In this document: piece after piece, positions 43,890-52,036 of the stretch
How the letters are laid out: every line of letters starts with the position of its first letter
How positions within the stretch are numbered: the stretch's first letter is position 1
Source of the DNA: Bacteroidales bacterium
GTDB lineage: Bacteria; Bacteroidota; Bacteroidia; Bacteroidales; UBA932
Length of the DNA: 64,000 nt
NCBI GenBank assembly: GCA_017437755.1
Contig: JAFRXI010000037.1
Span: 62,001-126,000, forward strand
Direction of reading: 5' to 3'
Notes under the pieces: model-generated
Seen by the model: only the letters and a program-made list of their open reading frames with translations
Database searches by the model: none
What the model was told of the DNA's origin: nothing
Program-made: the position numbers and the translations under genes

Positions 43890-45272
43890 ATGAGCTTTTT
43901 AGACTTTTTCAAAGTGAGCGGGCCGTCTGCCCAGACGGTCCCTCCCGAAAAGCAGGACAAGGTCTATAAGAAGTTGAGGTTCCAGACCTTCCTGGCCGGG
44001 ACCTTCGGCTATGCCCTATATTATGTATGCCGCCTGTCGATGGGCGTCATGAAGCAGCCCCTCATCGATGCGGGACTGCTGAACGCCACCCAGCTGGGTA
44101 TAATCGGGGCGTGCCTGTACTGGGCATACGCCGTGGGCAAGTTCGTGAACGGGTTCCTATGCGACAGTTCCAACATCAAGCGGTTCATGGCCGCCGGCCT
44201 GGTGGTTTCGGTTGCCATGAACTTCATCATGGGCATCCTTGGCGTGAGCGCCTTGAACGGCGGAATCGCCAACTCGGTGCTCTTTGTGTGCTTTGCGATC
44301 TGCTGGGCCATAAACGGCTGGTCCCAGTCGATGGGTGCACCGCCGGCGATTATCGGACTGTCCCGGTGGTTCCCCCTAAGGATCAGGGGAACGTTCTACG
44401 GCTTCTTCAGTTCATCCCACAACATCGGTGAAGGCCTTTCCTTCATCTTCGTGGGAATGCTGGTGGCCGAGTTCGGCTGGAAGTGGGGCTTCTTCGGTGC
44501 GGCGCTTGCCGGAATCCTGGGCATCCTCATAATCCTGTTCTTCCTTCACGACAACACCGAGAGCAAGGGGCTTCCTCCCATCGAGGTGCTTGCCGGCGAG
44601 GCTTCGGACGAGAAGGTGCTTTCTCCCGAGGAGAAACGTGCCCAGACTTCCCGCATGCAGAAGGCCGTCATCAAGAATCCCGGCGTATGGATCCTGGCAC
44701 TGGCCAGCGCTTTCATGTACATGAGCCGCTATGCCATAAACGAGTGGGGCACCATCTTCCTTCAGGAAGCCAAAGGCTATGACCTGGCCGAGGCCGCCGC
44801 GGTAATCGGCATCAATCCCATCTTCGGAATTATCGGTACGGTGGTCTCCGGTTGGCTTTCCGACGTGGTCTTCCGCGGCGACCGGAAGTATCCGGCCTTC
44901 GTTTCCGGTATACTTGAGGCCATAGCCCTGGCGCTGTTCCTCTTTGGAGGTCCCGCCAAGTGGGTCAACATCCTTGCGATGGTGCTCTTTGGAATTGCCA
45001 TCGGCGTGCTGATCAGCTTCCTCGGCGGCCTCATGGCCGTGGATCTGGTCCCCCGCCAGGCAACCGGTGCAGCCCTGGGTATCGTTGGAATGGCATCCTA
45101 TGCGGCAGCCGGCCTGCAGAACGTGGTGACCGGTCTTCTTCTGGACAACAACATCACCGAGGCCGGTGTGCACGACTACACCTATGCCAGCTGGTTCTGG
45201 CTGGGTGCCGCCGTCATATCCTTCCTCCTTCCGGTCCTGAACTGGAAGCGCAAGCAGCAGGTGATAGAGTAG
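43890..45272 (+). CDS. OPA-type MFS transporter (GlpT/UhpT-like)
   Basis: 460 residues with about twelve membrane segments. FGYALYYVCRLSMGVMKQPLI at helix 1, GWSQSMGAPPAIIGLSRWF near helix 4-5 and RGTFYGFFSSSHNIGEGL near helix 5 are features of organophosphate:phosphate antiporters, which exchange sugar- or glycerol-phosphates for phosphate. Its place after a sugar symporter and kinase suggests a phosphorylated form of the same sugar can also be taken up. It converges on umuC with one base between the stops. Confidence 0.9.
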   Translation: MSFLDFFKVSGPSAQTVPPEKQDKVYKKLRFQTFLAGTFGYALYYVCRLSMGVMKQPLIDAGLLNATQLGIIGACLYWAYAVGKFVNGFLCDSSNIKRFMAAGLVVSVAMNFIMGILGVSALNGGIANSVLFVCFAICWAINGWSQSMGAPPAIIGLSRWFPLRIRGTFYGFFSSSHNIGEGLSFIFVGMLVAEFGWKWGFFGAALAGILGILIILFFLHDNTESKGLPPIEVLAGEASDEKVLSPEEKRAQTSRMQKAVIKNPGVWILALASAFMYMSRYAINEWGTIFLQEAKGYDLAEAAAVIGINPIFGIIGTVVSGWLSDVVFRGDRKYPAFVSGILEAIALALFLFGGPAKWVNILAMVLFGIAIGVLISFLGGLMAVDLVPRQATGAALGIVGMASYAAAGLQNVVTGLLLDNNITEAGVHDYTYASWFWLGAAVISFLLPVLNWKRKQQVIE

Positions 45273-45273
45273 A

Positions 45274-46536
45274 TTATTTGACGCTGACTCCGGGGATGTC
45301 GGACCACTGGGTGGTGTAATGTGGCGACTGGTGCTCCCGCGCCATCTTGATGCGGCCGTCGCCCTGCACCCCGAACCTGAGGGTCCCTTTCCCGAAGGTG
45401 GCGTTGATAGAATCGATCGCACCGGAAAGGCGGGCATCCCTGTCCTCCACGGCCGTATCGGAAAAAAGCGAGGCAGTCCTGCCCTCGGATGGCTCAAGCC
45501 GGAGTGCAACCACTCCGGCTTTCTTGTAGGCGTAACCCTGCCGGAACATTTCGCGGGTGGCCTTTACGGCGGCAACCACGAATGCCTTGTGGTCGTCGGT
45601 CCCGTCGGGGAAGGTCACAAGGCTGGAACCCCTGGTCTGGGGGGCGTTCTCCTTGAAGCGGTTGGTGAAGGCGAATACGGCCATCTCCATGCAGAGCGAC
45701 CTCTGCCTGCGGAGTTTTGACACCACCGACTCGGCAAAGTTCGCAATCTGGGTGCAAAGGTCTCCAAGTTCGGTGATTTCTTTTGCAAAACTTCTTGATA
45801 CACAGATGCTTTGCTTGGCATCAACGATATCCTCGAATTCTATGCACGGCTCTCCCCGGAGTTCTTTCCATGTCCTTAATCCGGGAAGGGCGAAGGCTGA
45901 GCGGACCGTTTCGGGATTCATCCGGGTAAACTGCCACGCCGTCCTTATCCCGGCGTCCATCAGCTTTGCGGCCGACCGCCGCCCGATTCCCCAGACGTCT
46001 TCCACGGGGTAGGTGCGGAGCACTTTTTCAATGTCTTCGCTCCGGTGCATGTAGCATCCGCCGCGGAGTTTAGGATACTTCTTGCAAAGCTTGGATGCTA
46101 TCTTTGCAAGTGTTTTGGTGGGGGCTACACCCACCGACACCGGGATCGAGGTGTATTTCCAGCACTTACGGGAAAGGGCCTTGGCATAGGCGTCAAAATC
46201 GATGTCCAGGCCCCTGAGGTCGAGGAAGGCCTCGTCTATGGAGTATACCTCCACCGACGGGGCCGATTCCCTGAGCACGGCCTGAACCCTCCTGGACATG
46301 TCGCCGTAAAGGTCGAAGTTGGATGAGAATACGGCCACGTCGTGCCTTTCCACTATGTCCTTTATCTGGAAGAGGGGAGCGCCCATCTTTATGCCCAGGG
46401 CCTTGGCCTCGTTGGACCGGGCCACGGCGCAGCCGTCGTTGTTGGACAGTACTATTACGGGTTTCCCGTTCAGGTCAGGACGGAAAACCCGTTCGCACGA
46501 GGCGAAGAAATTGTTGCAGTCGGCAAGGGCGAACAT
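45274..46536 (-). CDS. umuC: Y-family DNA polymerase subunit UmuC
   Basis: 420 residues. Catalytic motifs ADCNNFFASCER and SIDEAFLDLRG carry the palm carboxylates; GVAPTKTLAKIASKL and DVWGIGRRSAAKL (helix-hairpin-helix) follow, and a little-finger domain and UmuC-specific tail complete the usual length. It is the translesion polymerase of Pol V type. Its ATG overlaps the umuD stop by one base. No LexA-like box was recognised; transcription seems to come from upstream genes. Confidence 0.96.
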   Translation of the reverse strand: MFALADCNNFFASCERVFRPDLNGKPVIVLSNNDGCAVARSNEAKALGIKMGAPLFQIKDIVERHDVAVFSSNFDLYGDMSRRVQAVLRESAPSVEVYSIDEAFLDLRGLDIDFDAYAKALSRKCWKYTSIPVSVGVAPTKTLAKIASKLCKKYPKLRGGCYMHRSEDIEKVLRTYPVEDVWGIGRRSAAKLMDAGIRTAWQFTRMNPETVRSAFALPGLRTWKELRGEPCIEFEDIVDAKQSICVSRSFAKEITELGDLCTQIANFAESVVSKLRRQRSLCMEMAVFAFTNRFKENAPQTRGSSLVTFPDGTDDHKAFVVAAVKATREMFRQGYAYKKAGVVALRLEPSEGRTASLFSDTAVEDRDARLSGAIDSINATFGKGTLRFGVQGDGRIKMAREHQSPHYTTQWSDIPGVSVK

Positions 46537-46961
46537 CAGGCCTTCTTGATGATGTAGGTCACTACGCCCCAGATCATGAACTGGTTTTCAGGATGTACCT
46601 CGATGGGCCTGTATTTGGGATTGCTCCCGTTGGCGGGAAGGAGCCGGAGCGTGTCCGGCCCCATTTCCACCTGCTTGACGGTATATTCCCCGTCGATGTA
46701 GCATACGGCCTTGCATCCGTTGTATGGATCCACGGCACGGTCCACTATGAGGATGTCGCCTTCGTCCATTCCGGCGTCCACCATCGACACTCCGTCCACC
46801 CGGAAAAAGAAGGTGGCGGCCTTGTGGCGGACGAGGATCTTTACAAGGTCAAGCCTTTCCCCGAGGTCCTCGGCGGGCGATGGGAACCCTGCCTTGACAA
46901 GGCCCATCATCAGGCCTTCCATCGAAGGCTGGTCATCCAGGGGGAAAGGCTCAAAACCCAT
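46536..46961 (-). CDS. umuD: UmuD-like S24 peptidase
   Basis: 141 residues. VDGVSMVDAGMDEGDILIVD holds the catalytic Ser and GCKAVCYIDGEYTVKQ the catalytic Lys of the LexA/UmuD self-cleaving fold. The cleavage site would lie in the short N-terminal arm, where a Cys/Ala-Gly pair is not clear; AGFPSPAED offers an Ala-Gly. After RecA-stimulated cleavage UmuD' activates UmuC. Only 8 bases separate it from the upstream GLUG lipoprotein gene. Confidence 0.93.
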   Translation of the reverse strand: MGFEPFPLDDQPSMEGLMMGLVKAGFPSPAEDLGERLDLVKILVRHKAATFFFRVDGVSMVDAGMDEGDILIVDRAVDPYNGCKAVCYIDGEYTVKQVEMGPDTLRLLPANGSNPKYRPIEVHPENQFMIWGVVTYIIKKA

Positions 46962-46969
46962 GATTACGA

Positions 46970-49699
46970 TTATTCAGGGAGATTCTTGATTTTGGGAGTG
47001 CTGCCGGAAAGATCCCATACGGAAGTGCTCCAGCCAAGGTCGGTTGCCACCTGGGCGGCTGACTTGCCGGCTGCGGCAGCCTTTCCGTGGTAGTGCGTCT
47101 GAGCCCAGTTGCTGGCGCTTGCGTCGGACGAACCGTCGTAGAACTTAAGTGCAACGGACGCGGAAGTGTTCTCCTGGTCGTACAGTATCGGCCACCACTT
47201 GGAGGAATCATCATCCTCGTCCCAGGCCTGGTTGTAATCAAGGACCAAGTCCGGACGGCGGTAATTGTCGGTCAGGGTGTTGAACTTTCCGGAAGCACCG
47301 ATAACGGCACCGCCGCCCCACTGGGTGATGTTGCCTGTAGATGCTTTGATCGAAGGACACCAGACGACGCATTTTTCTACGGTGACATTGATCTGCTTGG
47401 CGAAGTTGGTCTCTGAGTTCCCTCCAGTCGCATGGCCGATGACGCCGCCAAGTCCAAGATTGGTGGTGGACACTGTGCAGTCTGCGAAGCAACGCCTGAT
47501 GGTTAAATTGCCGCCTCCTCCATTTCCGACGATTCCGCCCACACGCTGCCCGGTGGAGGTGATCGTACCTGAGACCATGCAGTCGTTTATGACGTCATTG
47601 CTGTTAGCCCTTCCCGCTACACCTCCGGCGCTGGTACCGCCCGCAGAGATACTTGCGTTAAAGAGGCATTTTTCAATGGTTACATAGCAGGGGTAGCCTG
47701 CAATGCCGCCGGTATACTGGCCGTGGCTGGTGATGCTTCCGTTGAAAACGCAGTTGGATATGAGCCTCTCGCCCCCATTGCCGTTGGTGTTGGTGATACC
47801 AATGATACCGCCCGTGCTTTCACCTCCTTCTATGGTCATGGAACAGACGCAGTCCTTTATCAGCAGGCCCTTTGTGTCGTCGGTTGTGGAAGCGAAGGAA
47901 CCGAAGATTCCGCCAACGCGTTTTGCGGTTTTTGCCGTAATCGTTCCTTTTGCGGTGCAGCCGGTGATCTCAACCCAATGATTGCAATATGGAGCTATAC
48001 CTCCGATATATCCATCTCCGTTTATAGTGCCGGTGATATTGCCGTTATAGGTGCAGTTTGTGATAGTGGCCCCGCCCACGTAGCCCACGATACCTCCGAT
48101 AACCTTGCCTTCGCATGTGATATCCATGGTAGAGGAGCAATCCTTGAACTGTATATCGGTGACTGAATTGTTCATTCCTCCAAGAATTCCGCCCACGGAA
48201 CTGGAAGTGTTTACCAGGGTACCGGAAGTGGTGCAGGATTCAAAAGTTACGGTTCCCACGTTGGGAACGGCTCCAACAAGTCCTCCGCAATAACGGTAGC
48301 TGCCGGCTTCAACTCCGGTAGAAGTCCTCTTGACGGTCCCGTCAAACGAGCAGTTCTTGAAGGTGGTTTCATTTGCGCTTCCCACAAGGCCTCCGACATT
48401 GTTGCCGGATACGCTGCTGGTAACTGAACACGAGGTCGCATGTACATTTTCAACGGTTGCCCCGAAGGAGGCGTTGCTCACACCTGCCCATCCGGCAAGT
48501 ATACCGGCAGGAGTGTTGATTCCGGTGGTCAGCGAGCAATTGTTGAGATTGAGGTTCTTGACAGTTCCGTTGAGGATACCGAATATGGATGTGTACTTAT
48601 AATCCTCGGCTCCGGTAAGTTCAAAGTTGCTGATGGTGTGGTTGTCGCCGTCGAAGTAAATTGCCTTGTCAAAGGAATTATAGTCGACCTCTTCATCAGT
48701 GGGCTTGGGCTCCACGTTTGAAGGCTGCCAGTCGGAGATGCCGGACATGTCAATGTCATCGATCAGCTTGAAGTATTTGGTTTCCCCGTGGGTGAGGTCC
48801 TCGTTCATGTGGATCATGTGTTCGCTGGTGGCGATGAGCCAGGGGTCGCCCTCGATGCCTGAACCTCCGGCATAGCGCGGTTCGGCCTCGGTCTCCCAGC
48901 CCTCTGCGTTGAGCTTTACCCTGTTGAGCATGCCGGCCTTGAAGGAAGAAGCCTGGGTAAGGACGATGTCCTTGGTCCACAAAACTCCGTCACCCGTGGT
49001 TACTGACACTCTCAGGGGAATGTTGGCCGGAAGGTCCAGCGAGCCTGCAGGGAAGGAAGCGTAGGCGGTGAGAAGATGGTCGTTTCCGATGGTGACATTC
49101 TGCATGGAAAGTTCCACCTGTGCGTATGAAACGCCGGGGACGCCTGCGGAAAGGGCTGATACCGAGGTGATTGCATCGGGAAGGGTAGCCTCGAACCTGA
49201 TGGCTCCATTCTCCTTGAAGCTGCCTCCGTGGGCAGTGGCCCACTCCTCGTTGAATTCAAATTCCTCGTAGTCGTCTACGTTCTTCAGCCTTGCGATGTA
49301 CTTGAGGTGGGCGGTGCTGCCGTTACCGTCCTGCACCTGGTCGTTGAAGTCGAGTGCGTCGAACTGGTCGCTGGTTGTGCAGGTTCCGGGATAAATGATG
49401 GTGAAGGACGTTCCGCCGACGGCGTTACCCTCGAATTCGGCCTCCTTTCCTGAGAAGGACTTAATGGTGAAGGTCTCGGTCGTATTGCCGATGACGGTGA
49501 GTTTGTCAGTGGATTCCCATGCCCACTCGAGGCCCTTTCCGCCGGAAGGGACGCTGGCTGCCACCCTGGTTTCTGGAAGGGTTACCTTGATGGTGATCTT
49601 TTTCCCTGCAGTTGATGGCTCGTCGGGATTCTTGGTGCAGGAGAAGATGCCTGCAAATGCAACCGCAAGAGCGGCGAATGCTAGAAAGTTCTTTTTCAT
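46970..49699 (-). CDS. GLUG-repeat surface lipoprotein with fimbrillin-like N-terminus
   Basis: 909 residues from ATG 49699. Lipobox IFSC; residues ~30-290 resemble fimbrillin/Mfa-like N-domains (TETFTIKSFSGKEAEFEG, FTIIYPGT, SSFKAGMLNRVKLN). Residues ~330-800 hold many GLUG-type units: GGLVGSANETTFKNCSF, GGLVGAVPNVGTV, GGIVGYVGGATITNCTY, GGIAGYPCYVTIEKCLF and others, which stack as a beta-helix. Probably an adhesin or structural surface fibre. It lies after a 42-residue ORF (13 bases) and ends 8 bases before umuD, forming an unexpected operon. Confidence 0.85.
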   Translation of the reverse strand: MKKNFLAFAALAVAFAGIFSCTKNPDEPSTAGKKITIKVTLPETRVAASVPSGGKGLEWAWESTDKLTVIGNTTETFTIKSFSGKEAEFEGNAVGGTSFTIIYPGTCTTSDQFDALDFNDQVQDGNGSTAHLKYIARLKNVDDYEEFEFNEEWATAHGGSFKENGAIRFEATLPDAITSVSALSAGVPGVSYAQVELSMQNVTIGNDHLLTAYASFPAGSLDLPANIPLRVSVTTGDGVLWTKDIVLTQASSFKAGMLNRVKLNAEGWETEAEPRYAGGSGIEGDPWLIATSEHMIHMNEDLTHGETKYFKLIDDIDMSGISDWQPSNVEPKPTDEEVDYNSFDKAIYFDGDNHTISNFELTGAEDYKYTSIFGILNGTVKNLNLNNCSLTTGINTPAGILAGWAGVSNASFGATVENVHATSCSVTSSVSGNNVGGLVGSANETTFKNCSFDGTVKRTSTGVEAGSYRYCGGLVGAVPNVGTVTFESCTTSGTLVNTSSSVGGILGGMNNSVTDIQFKDCSSTMDITCEGKVIGGIVGYVGGATITNCTYNGNITGTINGDGYIGGIAPYCNHWVEITGCTAKGTITAKTAKRVGGIFGSFASTTDDTKGLLIKDCVCSMTIEGGESTGGIIGITNTNGNGGERLISNCVFNGSITSHGQYTGGIAGYPCYVTIEKCLFNASISAGGTSAGGVAGRANSNDVINDCMVSGTITSTGQRVGGIVGNGGGGNLTIRRCFADCTVSTTNLGLGGVIGHATGGNSETNFAKQINVTVEKCVVWCPSIKASTGNITQWGGGAVIGASGKFNTLTDNYRRPDLVLDYNQAWDEDDDSSKWWPILYDQENTSASVALKFYDGSSDASASNWAQTHYHGKAAAAGKSAAQVATDLGWSTSVWDLSGSTPKIKNLPE

Positions 49700-49712
49700 G
49701 GCCCTTGTGGTA

Positions 49713-49841
49713 TTAATTGTTACCGTCCTCTTCGATGAAGAAGTCGTTCTCCTGGAAATCATGGAGCTGGCTCTTGCACAGGGAACCCTCCAGGCAGAGG
49801 TCCCTGGTCCGGCTTGCCGGAGAATAGTAAATTCGTTTCAT
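49713..49841 (-). CDS. Small ORF (42 residues) between two surface-protein genes
   Basis: Reads MKRIYYSPASRTRDLCLEGS at its start, then a hydrophilic acidic tail ending EEDGNN. It begins 3 bases after the endonuclease-like gene stop and ends 13 bases before the GLUG lipoprotein ATG. Bacteroidales often carry short proteins with an MKK-type start, early aromatic and Pro residues, and no signal, just ahead of fimbrial or surface lipoproteins; this one fits. Position and frame make translation likely, but no function can be assigned. Confidence 0.6.
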   Translation of the reverse strand: MKRIYYSPASRTRDLCLEGSLCKSQLHDFQENDFFIEEDGNN

Positions 49842-49844
49842 AGG

Positions 49845-50849
49845 CTATTTGAATTCGAAATTGACGATTATGGGCCGGTGGTCCGAAGGGTGCCAGAAGT
49901 TGGAAATCTTCTTTGCGTCCCTGACGGGATTGGTGTAGCTGTCGGTGACTATGCGGGCATCCTTGACGCACTTCATGAGCGGCTCGGTGGCGTATACGAA
50001 GTCTATCCTGGAACGGCCGCCTGTGGAAGTGAAGAACGCTCCCGGGTAGAGGTCGCCGATGATGTCGATGTAAGGGGTGTCGTTGAGGATGAAGTCGTGC
50101 ACCAGGAAGCGGCTGTCGCTCCCGGCAATCTGGTATATCCAGTTGTCCTTGCTGGAGATGGAGTTGAAATCACCCATCATCATCCAGTATTCCTTGCCGG
50201 CATCCCTGGAGGTGAGGACGGTATGCTTGCAGATATACTCCATTTCCATCCGGCGATAGTAGTCTCCGCCCCGTACGGCCTTGCTCTGCTCCCTCTCCTC
50301 GGGGGTCTTGGCCGTCATGGTATAAACCTGCGGCCAGGTATGGAGGGTGACTATGTTTATGGGGCGGTCGGCCACCTGGATCCTTGCCCATCCGGCACCG
50401 TGGGAAACTATGCTGTCGGGCTTGGCGCCGACTATCCTGTCAACGGATTCAATTGGAAGCGTGGAAGTTATGACCTGGGGGTAATTGTCGCGATGCCCGC
50501 CCAGGTAGACGTACTTGTGTCCGTAACGGGCCGCCATCTTCTCCCAGAATCCGATGAGCGGGGCGTCCTTGCGCCATTCGTTGATTTCGTCCAGCTTGTC
50601 GGCAGTGCCGCTTTTGTAGATGGGCTGGGCTTCGCACCATACGCAAACGTCCGGATGCTGCTCGCTGACCCATGCGGTGAAGCGGTCGAAATTGTCGTCC
50701 TGGCCGTCCCACATGCCGTTCTGGATGTTCCAATAGAGGAGCCTGAGGGTATTTGAGGCTTCTTTCTGCTTGCCGGCCTTGCGGGCCTCGCAGTCGGCGC
50801 CGCTGATAAGCATCATTGCCGCCGCAAAAAATAGGATTAATTTTTTCAT
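49845..50849 (-). CDS. Secreted endonuclease/exonuclease/phosphatase-family protein
   Basis: 334 residues from ATG 50849. Signal MKKLILFFAAAMMLISGADC; a Cys lies at the end, so it could be lipidated. Fold motifs: LRLLYWNIQNGMW (Asn, metal site), WCEAQP (Glu), MMGDFNSI, RSRIDFVYA and a C-terminal SDHRPIIVNF (Asp-His). The catalytic set is complete. Family members hydrolyse phosphodiesters in nucleic acids or inositol phosphates; a signal peptide argues for an extracytoplasmic substrate. First gene of the run that ends with umuC. Confidence 0.9.
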   Translation of the reverse strand: MKKLILFFAAAMMLISGADCEARKAGKQKEASNTLRLLYWNIQNGMWDGQDDNFDRFTAWVSEQHPDVCVWCEAQPIYKSGTADKLDEINEWRKDAPLIGFWEKMAARYGHKYVYLGGHRDNYPQVITSTLPIESVDRIVGAKPDSIVSHGAGWARIQVADRPINIVTLHTWPQVYTMTAKTPEEREQSKAVRGGDYYRRMEMEYICKHTVLTSRDAGKEYWMMMGDFNSISSKDNWIYQIAGSDSRFLVHDFILNDTPYIDIIGDLYPGAFFTSTGGRSRIDFVYATEPLMKCVKDARIVTDSYTNPVRDAKKISNFWHPSDHRPIIVNFEFK

Positions 50850-50873
50850 GCTTTCAATCATGTGTTCAACTTG

Positions 50874-50905
50874 TAAAAATAACATAAATGAATTGGATTC
50901 GCAAG
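50874..50905 (-). promoter_or_regulatory. Possible promoter of the endonuclease-GLUG-umuDC run
   Basis: Minus strand CTTG, 20-base spacer and TATTTTTA (50881-50874), two departures from the consensus. It lies 25 bases before ATG 50849. Confidence 0.4.
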
Positions 50906-50913
50906 CAAACCGG

Positions 50914-50945
50914 CTTGGTTCTTCGTGTGGATATTCCTATATTTG
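50914..50945 (+). promoter_or_regulatory. Promoter of the NagX-like gene
   Basis: CTTG (50914-50917), 20-base spacer and TATATTTG (50938-50945). The start would be about two bases before ATG 50951, so the mRNA may be nearly leaderless. Confidence 0.6.
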
Positions 50946-50950
50946 AAACC

Positions 50951-52036
50951 ATGAAAAGACTTGTTTCCATCGATGCCCTGCGGGGCTTTGACATGATGTT
51001 CATAATGGGGATGGCCGGAATCATTACCGCCATATGCGGGCTTTTCCCCGGGGGAGGCGACAGCTGGCTCAGTGTCCAGATGAGCCATGTGGCGTGGGAC
51101 GGCCTGCGCCATCACGACACCATCTTCCCCCTCTTCCTGTTCATCTCAGGGATGACCTTTCCATTCTCTTATGCAAATCGCAGGGAAAGAGGCGTTTCCA
51201 ATGCGAGGATTTTTTGGGTGACACTCCGCCGCGGAATGGTCCTGGTGGCCCTGGGGCTGGTTTACAATTACTTTTTCAGGCTTCAACTCTCAACATTAAG
51301 GATTCCCAGCGTGCTTGCCAGGATTGGTCTGGCGTGGATGTTCGCGGCGTGGTTATTCATCTGGTGCGGCTGGAAGGCCAGGGCCATCATTGTCGCCGTA
51401 ATTCTTGTGGGGTACGGACTTATCCTCACGATCGAGGCGCCCGATGCAGCCGGGGCGGGAGCCCTTACCCTGGAGGGCAACATCGTCGGTTACGTGGACA
51501 GGATGCTGATGCCGAACCATCTGCTCAAGAAGGGCGTATTCGACCCGGAAGGCCTGCTGAGCACCATCCCTGCCATAGCAACCGCCATGCTGGGACAGTT
51601 CACGGGGGAGTTCGTGAAGGATTCCAAGTGCAGGAGAAAGACGCTGTGGATGCTTGCGGCGGCGGTTCTTCTGCTTGGTGCCGGCCTTCTCTGGAGCTTG
51701 TGGCAGCCTGTGAACAAGAAGCTTTGGACCAGCAGTTTCGTCCTTGTCGTGGGAGCATATTCCGTTGCCATGTTCGCCCTGTTCTATTATATCATCGATG
51801 TCAGGGGATGGAAGAAATGGACGCCTTTTTTCACTGTAATAGGCATGAATTCCATAACCATCTACATGGCGCAGCGGATCGTCCCCTTCAAGCAGGTGTC
51901 GGAGTTCTTCCTGGGCGGCCTGGCCGGACTGATGTCCCCGCCCTGGGCGAAGCTGGTCCTGGCCATCGGCTATTTTGCTGTAAGCTGGCTGTTCCTGTGG
52001 TTCCTCCACAGGCATAAGGTATATCTGAAAGTTTAG
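50951..52036 (+). CDS. Membrane acyltransferase, NagX/HGSNAT-like (DUF5009 type)
   Basis: 361 residues from ATG 50951 with about ten hydrophobic segments. The N-terminus KRLVSIDALRGFDMMFIMG and the segment HDTIFPLFLFISGMTFPFSY are signatures of heparan-alpha-glucosaminide N-acetyltransferase-like proteins; the family His lies in SHVAWDGLRHHD. Bacterial members sit in the inner membrane and probably acetylate glycans across it. An upstream TTG/ATG that would add 21 residues overlaps the promoter and is rejected. Its TAG overlaps the TAA of the convergent gene (TTAG). Confidence 0.88.
   Translation: MKRLVSIDALRGFDMMFIMGMAGIITAICGLFPGGGDSWLSVQMSHVAWDGLRHHDTIFPLFLFISGMTFPFSYANRRERGVSNARIFWVTLRRGMVLVALGLVYNYFFRLQLSTLRIPSVLARIGLAWMFAAWLFIWCGWKARAIIVAVILVGYGLILTIEAPDAAGAGALTLEGNIVGYVDRMLMPNHLLKKGVFDPEGLLSTIPAIATAMLGQFTGEFVKDSKCRRKTLWMLAAAVLLLGAGLLWSLWQPVNKKLWTSSFVLVVGAYSVAMFALFYYIIDVRGWKKWTPFFTVIGMNSITIYMAQRIVPFKQVSEFFLGGLAGLMSPPWAKLVLAIGYFAVSWLFLWFLHRHKVYLKV

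Noticed and set aside
52002-52020. Terminator CCTGTGG/CCACAGG near the end of the NagX-like gene
   Set aside because: The stem is real but has no T-run on either strand and lies in coding sequence.
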